Below are positions 1 to 12,000 of a stretch of DNA of 64,000 nt, piece by piece. Position numbers and translations under genes: made by a program. The notes under the pieces are model-generated. The model was not told where the DNA came from and made no database searches. It saw only the letters and a list, made by a program, of their open reading frames with translations. Every line of letters starts with the position of its first letter. Positions within the stretch are counted from its first letter, which is position 1. This DNA is from Lamellibrachia columna. Its lineage: Eukaryota > Annelida > Polychaeta > Sabellida > Siboglinidae. The DNA lies in assembly GCA_963662155.1 (NCBI GenBank), contig OY759270.1, forward strand, positions 11,731,426 through 11,795,425. Direction: 5' to 3'.

Positions 1-23
1 CTGTCCCCCTTTTCATTCCGTGC
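1..23 (-). CDS. CFAP47: CFAP47 exon 44, partial at window edge
   Basis: A good acceptor (pyrimidine-rich tract ending ttattgcag) is followed by 23 nt that in phase 0 read ARNEKGD. It continues beyond the window. Only the start is visible, so the identification rests on the acceptor and phase. Confidence 0.5.
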
Positions 24-3000
24 CTGCAATAAAACATGATGATATTGTCATGGTCAACTCATAATCACAATAACCGTTACCTTCATGACCACTCAGCAAC
101 TGTACTATTTGTGGTTGTAGTTACTTTATGAACATTCTTTCAACTGCCACATCTGAATATAGGTTGAGGCCGCTTTTGCTATGCTAAGTAGAATATACTA
201 TGCTCATTGGATGAATATCTCGACAAACATTTTGCACAAGAAGTCAATATTCTAAATTAGTAATAAGTCTACAAATGGACGTAAACAAATGGCTAGAAAA
301 GTTGTAAACAATTGAGATTAACAAACAATTGAGTTTATAATTTTCAAAAATGTGTCCATATTTGCTGTGCATGTCAGGAACATTTAGGAAACATCAAAAC
401 GACTGCCAGTATTGAAGAGGTATGCAAGAAGGGATTAACTCACTACCTATCCTGAATACTCTCGCAATTACTTACCACGCCATCAGGCTGGTCAGCCGAA
501 AGCATCTTGAGGGCTTTAGTTACAAGTCCGCCACTAGACAACGTGTCAGTACGCTGCCTTCGTTCTTTCTCCAGGTCTGACATTTGCTATAGAGTGAACA
601 ATGTTTAGCATTAATCACCAGGCATTAGAGAACATTAGACAGATGCATTTTGACAAACATCAAAACAAATGTATGCACTTGACAAATAATGGTAGGAAGA
701 CAGATGGTATCAAGTTAGTGACAATGTTTACATGATCATCTCCTTTACTTTGATAGGTACGAAATACATTAAGTGCAAAAGACATAAATCCGTAAACAAA
801 TAAAACAAAATTGGTTCTATCACTTTTTCTTGGCTTATGTGGACACATTGGGGGCCTCTGTAGATGAAGTAAACAACAAAAATAAGGACAACAGGTAATA
901 GGGCTTCATCATCATTCTGTGTGAGTATTACTCATACATTCATGTTTTTGTAGTACAAGGATTTACTGAGGGAGGGAAACAGAAGAGCCACTCACCATCT
1001 GTGCCTTCAGTATCAGGGCTCACAGAGGGAGGCAAACAGAAGAGCCATTCACCAACTGTGCCACCAGTATCAGGGCTAACAGTGGGAGACAAACAGAAGA
1101 GCCACTCACCAACTGTGCCACCAGTATCAGGGCTTACAGAGGGAGGCAAACAGAAGAGCCACTCACCAGCTGTGCCACCAGTATCAGGGCTAACAGTGGG
1201 AGACAAACAGAAGAGCCACTCACCAACTGTGCCACCAGTATCAGGGCTTACAGAGGGAGGCAAACAGAAGAGCCACTCACCAACTGTGCCACCTGTATCA
1301 GGGCTAACAGTGGGAGACAAACAGAAGAGCCACTCACCAGCTGTGCCACCTGTATCAGGGCTAACAGTGGGAGACAAACAGAAGAGCCACTCACCAGCTG
1401 TGCCACCTGTATCAGGGCTTACAGAGGGAGACAAACAGAAGAGCCACTCACCAGCTGTGCCACCTGTATCAGGGCTAACAGAGGGAGGCAAACAGAAGAG
1501 CCACTCACCAGCTGTGCCACCTGTATCAGGGCTAACAGTGGGAGACAAACAGAAGAGCCACTCACCAGCTGTGCCACCTGTATCAGGGCTAACAGAGGGA
1601 GGCAAACAGAAGAGCCACTCACCAGCTGTGCCACCTGTATCAGGGCTAACAGTGGGAGACAAACAGAAGAGCCACTCACCAGCTGTGCCGCTAGTATTAG
1701 GGCTTTCTCTCGTGCTGTGTTGATGATGGGAACATGCAGCTTCTCCTTCACTGTCATCCCAACATCACACTTCCAGTAGATGGTGGTAGTGCTGCTTCGG
1801 AAACTGGTGTTGCCACCGCCCGCTGAAGCAAAGGTGAAGGGTCAGTCAATGGGTGAAGTGGAAGAGGTCACATGTCATAATTTTTGAAAATATTTATGAA
1901 CGGGATGGCACATAAAATTTAGATTAAGAAACCAGCTGAAATGTGCGTATCAAGAAACAAGTGTACAATCAAGAAGATTCAATCCTATTTTGAGAAAACC
2001 AAATATGATTCTTTACAAACTGCAGTTTGTTGGAGACATTTTTTTAATTTATTTTTTTATTTATTAACATACTTAGGTGACCCCAACAGGCTTGGAGCTG
2101 TCACTAGGTAGCGCTGCATGTACTCATCTGTTAAATCACATATTAATAACAATCTATAATCACCATTTAAATATTAACAATCTTAATTGTTAGGTACTTT
2201 ATATCACAGTCCCTAATGCTAAACCTAGGCACGAAAAACATAATCGCTAATACTAAGCCTTAAAACACATCCCAAATAAGTATATACCCAGTAGCAAATA
2301 CAAATTGCGATTATTATCCGGTCTCTGTTCCTAGTGGAGGGGTGAGTCCAAGCGGGGGTAACGTCTAAGGGGGTAATGTCAGTCGGGGGAGCAATGTCTG
2401 GGGGTACTGTCCATCACCATTCAAATACTAACACAGATCTAAATTGATAAAATTACAGAAATGTGCAAAAAACAAAACAAAACAAAACATTTTACACAAA
2501 ACACAGAACGAAACAGTCAATAAAATGCTCAAAAACAAGCATTAAACTTAAAAACTAAGTTGTGACAACAGCGTCAGGACAACAATGATTAGAAGTGGAT
2601 TGTTATTTCGACAAAAAACAACAAACACCGAATAAATACAGAAACTAACTAGTCTACCTGATACAGTTAGCTGCTGCATAATCGCTGCAAATAATAATGA
2701 CAAACACTGAATGTTAAGCACAGTAAGAGACAGTGGCACACAGTAATTAATCTACCTGCTAAAGTTAGCTGTCGGAAAAATGCTGAAACAAATAACATTC
2801 CCATATTAATTCTAATTAATATGACAGCACTAAACAAACGAGGCAACTTTGGTCCCAAGGAAATACAATCTAAAAGGGACAGTTTGCTGTCAATAAAAAG
2901 TTTGTCTTAATTATCTGTGAGAAAATTTAGTAAATGTATTTTACAATAAATAATTTGCTTTAAATGTTTTGATAATCGTAATGATGTATTAAGCTTGACT

Positions 3001-6000
3001 AAGTTTCTAAAGCCAAACATATTTTTTCTTACATTTTCTGGTAAATAAAAGCATACATTAACAGATTTCTAGCAACCAATAAAAAACTAAAACTAGCTTT
3101 ATGACATCTTACATTTACACCTATTATACAAATTTCAATTATTATACATTTCATATTTTCAGATGTTGGGAACAACTTGTTTTCCAAACTAAAGTCTGGC
3201 AAGTCAAGTAATAAAACTTACACTAAAGCAAAACAGCTTACACTAAAACAGCTTACACCAAATAACCCGAACTTAAACTAACACAGCCTTACAAAGCAGA
3301 TGAAAAAAACTTCATTCCTCAAAAAAAAAACAGTTGGAGAAACTCATATACACATAAATATACACTTGAATCTCTTTCGTTTGGCTTAATCTTCTGGTTA
3401 CCGATCAAATCAAATTTAAACTGTCAGTTCTTACATCTTATGCTCTATCTACACAACAGCTGCCCTATTTGGCTAGTCTCCTTAATTTTTTATATATATC
3501 GGATCTAACAACAACATTTTGATCATCAACAAAGCTTAACCTTGGCAAGTGTACTTTCTTTGCAGCTGTGCGCACACTTTGAACAAACTCCCCATCACCT
3601 TAAAATCATCAGAAACAATTGTATTTCCACTTTGAATCCTCTGTGTCCTTGATAATGTCTTTTGCATGTCCCTGTTCATAATACGATGTTAGGCAGTATA
3701 TGTACAAGGGAGATAGTGAACACCTATTACAACAATGGGGATAAATGGGCCACTGTTCATAATACGATGTTAGGCAGTATATGTACAAGGGAGATAGTGA
3801 ACACCTATTACAACAATGGGAATAAATGGGCCACTGTTCATAATACGATGTTAGGCAGTATATGTACAAGGGAGATAGTGAACACCTATTACAACAATGG
3901 GGATAAATGGGCCACTGTTCATAATACGATGTTAGGCAGTATATGTACAAGGGAGATAGTGAACACCTATTACAACAATGGGGATAAATGGGCTACTGCT
4001 CAGGTTATGGATAACCATGTCCATGTCTGTCTTGTCTACAGATTGTTCAATGTCTGTGTCTGTTCTTGTCTACATATTGTCTATGTCTGTCCTTGTCTAC
4101 AGACTGTCCACGTCTACAGATTGTTCAATGTATATGTCTGTTCTTGTCTACATATTGTCTATGTCTGTTCTTGTCTACTGATTGCATATGTTTGTTCTTG
4201 TCTACATATTGTCCTTGTTTGTTCTTGTCTACAGATTGTTCAATGTATATGTCTGTTCTTATCTACATATTGTCTATGTTTGTTCTTGTCTACATATTGT
4301 CCATGTTTGTTCTTGTCTACAGATTGTCTATATCTGTTCTTGTCTACAGATTGCATATGTCTTTTCTTGTCTACACATTGTCTTTGTATGTTTTTGTCTA
4401 CATATTGTATATGGTTGTTCTTGTCTACACATTGTCTGGCAGTTCTTGTCTACAGATTGTCTGTCTATTTTTGTTTATAGATTGTCTATGTCTGTTCTTG
4501 TGGACAGCTTGTCTATGTTTGTGCTTGTCTACAGATTGTCTTTATGTCTGTTCTCATCTACAGATTGTCTATGTCTGTTCTTGTTGACAGCTTGTCTATG
4601 TTTGTGCTTGTCTACAGATTGTCTTTATGTCTGTTCTCGTCTACAGATTGTCTCACCGACTATGACAAATCCAGATCAAGCAAAGGAAGAATTCTACGAA
4701 CTACTGGGTCAAACGCTCCAAAAGATCCCATCTACTGATCAAGTAATTATACTTGGAGACTTCAATGCCAGAGTGGGAGATGACTCCACATCTTGGCCAA
4801 TAGCTTTGGGAAAGTTTGGAAGGGACAAGTCAAACTCAAATGGTGAACAACTCCTTTCTATATGTACGCAGTTCAAACTTGCGATCACAAACACATTTTT
4901 CAAAATGCCTGAACACTGGTACTACTCTTGGCAACACCCACGTTCACTTAATAGATTACATAACATGAAGAGTAGACCTAGCTGACATACGAAGTACACG
5001 TGCAATGCGTGGTGCAGACTGTTCAACCGATCACTACCTCATTCGCTCACTGTGCAACTTCCATATCAAGCCACCTCGTAGGAAAACTGGCCCTACACCT
5101 GTGAAGAAGCTAAATGTCAGTAAGCTGGCAGACAGCAAGATGCAGGCACTGTTAATGACAAATATGGAAGCCAACATGACAAACCTTCCATGCGATGGCA
5201 CGATCAATGATCAATGGGAGAATCTCTGTGAGAAAGTGTACTAAACATCTGTTGACACACTGGGACACACAGCAAGGAAACATCAAGATTGGTTTGATGA
5301 AGATGATGAGGAAATACTATCGCTACTGGATGATAGGCGTAGGGCACATGACGCATTGCTGTCACAACAGACAAGAAGTCGAAACCAGCGCTATGCACAA
5401 GCAAAATCCAAGCTACAAAAAAAACTACGAGCGATGCAAAATGCTTGGTGGGACAAAAAAGCTGTCGAACTGCAACAGCTAGCTGATGAAAATTCCTCAA
5501 AAGGATTCTTTGCTGCAATCAAACAGATCTATGGTCCCAAAAGCTGCTATTGCACCAGTTAGAGATGCAGAAGGTTCACAAGTTTTCACAGAGAAGCAAG
5601 AAATTGTGTCCAGATGGAGGAAATATTTCAGCGAGCTACTGAATCGCCCAACGACTGCTACAGATGAAGCACTTGCTACGATAGAACAACACCCAACAAA
5701 GGAAGACATTGCAAATCCACCAACACTAGAGGAAATTGTGGCTGCCATCAAATCAACAAAGTCAGGAAAGACACCAGGACTGGATGGTTTACCTGCTGAA
5801 ATATATAAATATGGAGGTGAAGCGCTTCATACTCAACTCCTGAAATTATACCGCACTTGTTGGAGAGCAAAAGAATTACCACAGCAGTTCAAAGAGGCTT
5901 TGATAATCGCAATATACAAAAAGAAGGGTGACCGTAGTGACTGTGGGAACTACCGGGGCATTTCACTGCTCTCAACTGTGGGAAAAATCCTAGCAAAAAT

Positions 6001-9000
6001 CCTTCTTAAAAGACTACAAACAATTGCAGAATTGATTCTCCCTGAAAGCCAGTGTGGGTTTCGCACCTCACTCTCCACAATTGACATGATATTCACCTTG
6101 CGGCAACTACAGGAAAAAGCTGTTGAACAACAACAAAGCCTCTACATGATTTTTATTGACTTGTCAAAGGCATTCGACACAGTGGACAGATCAACTCTGT
6201 GGATCTTACTTAGAAGATATGGATGCCCTGAGACCTTTGTCAGGCTAATTCAGGAATTTCACGATGGCATGGCTGGTTCAGTGTCTGTTGGTGGAACAAT
6301 TACAGATCCATTTGAAATCAGTCATGGATTAAAGCAAGGATGCGTCTTGGCACCCACTTATTTCACTCTCTTTCTTGGAGCAGTACTATCTGCAGCATCG
6401 GAACACTTGAGTATGGGCGTTTTCATCCGCACTAGAACTGAAGGACAGTTATTCAACTTGGCTAGACTGAGAGCAAACACAAAAACTCGTGAACTGCTGT
6501 TTGCAGATGATGCTGCTATTGTTGCACACAAACTAGAAGACATCTAAGAGATTTGTAAACACTTTGAACAAGCTGCAACCTTATTTGGACTTACAATTAG
6601 AACAAAGAAAACTGTAACACTCCACCTACCTCCACCTGGACAAACTTCAACCAGTCCACACACTGAAATCTATGGCACCCCACTAAAGTCAGTCAATAAC
6701 TTCACATACTTGGGCAGCACGATTGCATCTGACAACACCATCGACATGGAAATTAACAACCGTATACGTGCTGCCTCAGGAGCCTTTGGAGGACTTTGGA
6801 AGCGAGTATGGTCACAACATAGCATTGCAATCTCCACAAAGTGCAAGGTGTACAAGGCGGCTGTACTGCCAACACTAATGTACTCAGCTGAGACGTATAC
6901 TCTCTACTGCCGCCACATCAGAAAACTTTCCCAAGTGCATCTCCGGCATCTACGACAAATCCTTCGGATATCATGGAAAGACCACATTTCAAATACAGAC
7001 ATGTTGAGACAGGCCAACATGTCAAGTATAGAAGCCATTCTGACTGCATCCCAGCTCTGCTGGACTGGACATGTCACCCGAATGAGCAGCGATAGACTCC
7101 CAAAGGCGGTGTTCTATGGGGAATTATCCAGCGGGAAACGCCTTCGAGGTGGACAACATTTGAGATACAAAGATGTGCTAAAAAACATCTCAAAACAACA
7201 CACATCCCTGTAAACACATGGGAACCTATTGCGCATGACAGACAAAAGTGGAGGCGGGCCATACACCAGGGAAAGATCCATATAGAAGAAAAATTAACTA
7301 AAAAATATCAACATGAGCACAATCGTCGGCATGGCCTTCTAGGTGCTTCTATACCTACCGTCTTCTGTGATGACTGCGGCATAGTTTTTGTGGCACAAAT
7401 AGGATTAAATTCTCACCGAAGAGCAAAGCACAAGGACACCCCCTTTCATTGATGTCATCATCAAAAACGATGGACAGCAAAGACTAGACATATTGTCTAT
7501 GGCGATTCTTGTCTACACATTGTCTGTCTGTTCTTGTATACAAATTGTCTATGTCTGTTTTTGTCTACAGATTATCGTTATGTCTGTTCTTGTCTACACA
7601 TTGGATATGCCTATTCTTGTCTACATATTGTCTATAATTGTTTTTGTCTACAAATTGTCTACATGTTCTTGTGTACAGATTGTCTGTCTGTTCCTGTCTA
7701 CATATTGTATATGGCTGTTCTTGTCTATATGTATTTCTTGTCTCACATTGTCTATGTCAGTTGTTGTCTTTATATTGCCCATATGTCTTTCTTGTCTACA
7801 GACTGTCTATGTCAGTTCTTGTCTACAGATTGTCTATGCCTGTTGTTGACTACATGCATATTGTCTATGTCAGTTCTTGTCTACAGATTGTCTATGTCAG
7901 TTCCTGTCTACAGATTGTCTATCTCTGGTCTGTCTTTTCTTGTCTACAGATTCAATTAGCATCTCCTCACTTGAGATACTAAGGAATCATCTCAAAACAT
8001 GTTTGACCCTAAATTAGGTTTCATGGGGGGACTGGTTAGCAGCAGCTTCACTTTTTGTCACACATCAATGTATTTTTTCTAAATATTGTTCTTTCTCTGG
8101 TCACAATTCATAAAAGTACTGTCTTCAAGCATATGCGAGCGTTTTCGATGGCTGAATATGAATGGCATGTGATGGTTACGGCTTGAAAGATGAGGACATT
8201 TAAATGGGTTGCCATAACTGAAAGTTTCATATGGCTGGTGGAGGGGGGCGGGGTTCTGAGGGTAAATTACATAAATTTTGTGTATTGCTGTACATCCATG
8301 TTTTGAGATCACCCCTAACCAGACATTTCCACTAAGACTTTCTAAACATTTAGTGCATGAAGAAAATAATAAATGTTTATAAATACCAGCAGCCACGGCA
8401 CTCGAGATGCGAATACTTCCGGGCATCGGTTTAAAAGGGATCGGCAGCGGCAACGGCATTGTGCTGACACCTTCTATCGCATAGAGGAATTCGCCAATGT
8501 CCTCGTTGACGAAAATGATTGAGCATTGCCTCTTCCCGATCTCATAGGGCAGGAAGTTCACAACAATCTGAGCCGACTTGTTGGCAGGCAGGTGTACAGT
8601 TGGCTTCTGGGAGAAAAACACACTCAGGGTTTTCCTGTCTGAAAATGTGAAAAATGAATACCAAAATGAATACCATTATTATATTTTATATTACAATATT
8701 ATTCCAATACACGCATGCACACACGCACGCATGCACACACACACAAGCAGGCAGTCACACACAAATGGAGGCACACACAAAACACAGACTCATAGATACA
8801 CATGTGTATACACGCATGCATACACGCATGCACGCACCTTCCTGCAGTTGCTGCAGTAGCGCTGGCCGTGGCTTTGACTCTTCCTGTGTGTCCTTCTCCT
8901 TCCCAGTGGTAGACACCTCTGACTTTCTCTGACTGTGGTTAATCCTGGATGTGACTGACTTGACTGGCCGCTTCCGCGTGCCATAGATAGCCCCGGCTCC

Positions 9001-12000
9001 CTGTTCCTCCGATGTCAACATTGCCTTTGACTCAACGAGGACAATGCGGAACTCGCCGTCACAGGGAAACGGGTTCTTCACTTCTATGGCCACCTTCGTG
9101 AGGGAGTAACACGGTGTCTCACACTTGACCGATGCCTGCGGGAACCAGCACAGATGTAAAGGCACGTTCTTATATAGCGCGGTACCCAGTCCTTGGGACT
9201 GTTCAGAGCGCTTTACACTTAACCCCCTGGCAGACTGGTTTATTCCAATGTAAACTCGACTTTTCTGGGAAGCATTCAGCCACAGTGCAATTACTCAATA
9301 AAGACACATATCGACCACTGTCTATAGCCAGGTACTTATTCACAGCTGAGTGATCTAAAGCAACGTGGAATAAACAAAATTGCCAAAGCTTCAAAACGGC
9401 AGAAAGAGGATTCAAAACCGGGTTCTCAGTTTTGAGAGTCCAATGTTCTAACTACAAGGTCATATTTCAACTGGAAATTTTATGATAATACCTGAATACC
9501 CTTTACATAGGTATAAGCATAATGTCTCCTAGCCATATTAAAAATTTGGTGACTGTAGCCCATACGTAAGTGCCCCTCCCAAGGGGTATGTGCTGCAAAT
9601 GTTGCTATTCTTTAAAAGCGATTTTCTCAGTTTTAACATTTTCCACAAAATGAAGAAGAATCATATCTTTGCCAACCTGTCAGCTAAGTAAGCCTCACAT
9701 ATCGTAACAGAATATTTCATTTGCAATCGAGGCACCCACCTTTGGTTTGATGTTATCGATCTGTGTGCACAGGTTGAACACAAGCGTTGACCCGATCGTG
9801 GCGCCAAGTCTCTTTCCAACCAGGATCAGCACTGCCTTCGCCGAGCGGAGGAAACGACTGCGGAACTCGATGGTGAGTCCAGCCTTAGCCTTGCGTGGGA
9901 TGTTGATGATGTCTCCCTTGGGTAGCCAGAAGTCCTGTCTGTCGTGTCCTGTGATGAGCGCAGTGTATGTGAGCATCTTTGCACTGGGGTTGGTCAGGCG
10001 CACCTACGATGGTCGAAGTGACATCAGGACAGTGTAATGGTTAACACATCTGTATGATAGAGTTGTAGGTTCAAGACCCAGGCGAGGCATGGTACATTTG
10101 GCTTAAAAACATTGGGTACTGTGTATCATGACTCAGATGATCATGTTCCATCTCGTTAACTGGGGACGCGACAACCCTCAGTGAGGTCGGCTTGGCGATG
10201 TTTTGAAAAAGGCTGCCTAGTTGAATGAGATCTCATAAGATTCTAGTAACCACAACATATATACAGACTCAAAATATTTTTATTTCGTATAACCGCACAT
10301 CCAGAATTATTCGCTGCGCTTCATAGCATATAAAAAAATTAATAAGATAGTGTAGAATTGCTCAATAAAATAAATTATTACAATAGTGCTACTAATTGAT
10401 TACAATAGTGCTACTAATTGATTACAATAGTGCTACTAATAAGAATGATTTTTAATTAAATGTAGCAGAATAAGATTGGCTAATTCACTAATTGTTAAAT
10501 ATTCAAATAAATAAATTTATTCAAATACTAGTTATTAGAATGTTGCTGGGTGTTAGAAACAACAGGGAACAAGCAAATGTGTGATGATTAAGCTCAACTT
10601 TAAGGGACAACACCCACCTGGCGCTGGACACTGCTGTGTAGAGCACCAGAGAATTCAACTGTGCTCTTCGCAATGTAGTTCGGTAGATGGTTGTACAGGT
10701 GGAGACACAGTAGCAGCAGCGTTACAGGGTTCGGATCCGTGATGTCAATCGCCTGGGCAGAAACATATCAACATTACTAGCAAGTATATAGGGCTAGACA
10801 ACTTTTGTCCTTTTCGCCGAATTCTGACTGGATCTGGCAAACAATTATTGAATAGTTTGTTCAATGTTTTTACCAAAACTAAATAACAAATGTGTACAAA
10901 CGAGCTAGCATGTCATAGCAGATACTAGATAGGTTTGATTTTTCATTCAATGAGTCACATATGAAAAAAACTGATTTGAGTAGTGTTGTAACCTCTGACC
11001 TCATGACTACCTGGATGTTGTCGATTACCTGGATGTTATTGATTACCTGGATGTCATGGATTACCTGGATGTCACTGATTACCTGGATGTCGTAGTCCAT
11101 TCGAAGGAAGCGTAGTGCGTTGATGATCTTGAGCGCGTTATGGAGACACTCCTCGGCCGTTTTTGGGTGAGTGTACATATCAGAGAGGTGCGACTCAACC
11201 TGGAGCAAGGATGAGACCATTGACCACAGACACATGACAACTGGACAAGGAAGTACACCGGTATGAAAACAGGTGAAGTAATCTTCTTCAATTTGCATAT
11301 CCTCTACAAATTATTTGATAATTTCCATGTTCGTAGAATTGATAATACTCGTGGCGCCACCTACCAGGAACGGAGCATGAGCAGCAAGGGTTGTGGCGAT
11401 GACAAGGCCATCCAGGAGGTCAAAGTCAAAGTTCACAATCCAGCGAGAGGGCGGGAAGGTACCTGTCAATAACAGACAGGAAAAAAAATGTATTATTGTG
11501 AGCATTACTTGATAAAGTATTGGTCTGTTTAGAAAGTGAAAGAGAGAGAGTGGGACCCAGGGAGTAGGAAGATGGGATGGAATGGGAGAAAAAGAGGGTA
11601 GAGAGGAGAGAAGGATAGGGGAGGGAATGGATGAGAGAGGGAGATAGAGAGGGGAGGGGAGCCAGGTGAGAGAAGGAGGATGGGAGGGTGTGGGAGAGAG
11701 AGAGGGGGTAGAGGGAGGATGGGAGGTAGTGGGTAGAGGAAAGAGGGGAGGAGTGGGAGAGAGGGAAGGTGCGAGGAATTGGGAGAGAGCAGGGGATAGT
11801 GGGAGGTGGAAGGAGTGGGAGAGAGAGAGGGGGGATAGAGGGAAGAGAGGAGTGAGTGGAGAGAGGGGGAGAGAGGAAGGAGGGGAGGGAGTGGGAGATA
11901 GAGGGAAGAGAGGAGGAGGGAGTAGGAGAGAAGGGGGATAGAGGGAAGAGGGCAGGTAGTGGGAGAGAGAGAGGGAGTATGGGAAGGAGTGAGAGAGAGA

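Noticed and set aside
940..1723. Two 240-codon ORFs on opposite strands
   Set aside because: Both are produced by the 57-bp period being a multiple of three. The real coding content is only exon 42 at the array's edge.
3662..4985. ORFs of 170-270 codons rich in Cys/Leu/Val
   Set aside because: Translations of 81-bp and ~26-bp tandem arrays; only the end past 4656 is LINE-derived.
5486..6547. Reverse transcriptase as a domesticated gene, retron or DGR
   Set aside because: Flanking endonuclease and C-terminal LINE motifs, frameshifts and 5' truncation make it an ordinary dead LINE copy.
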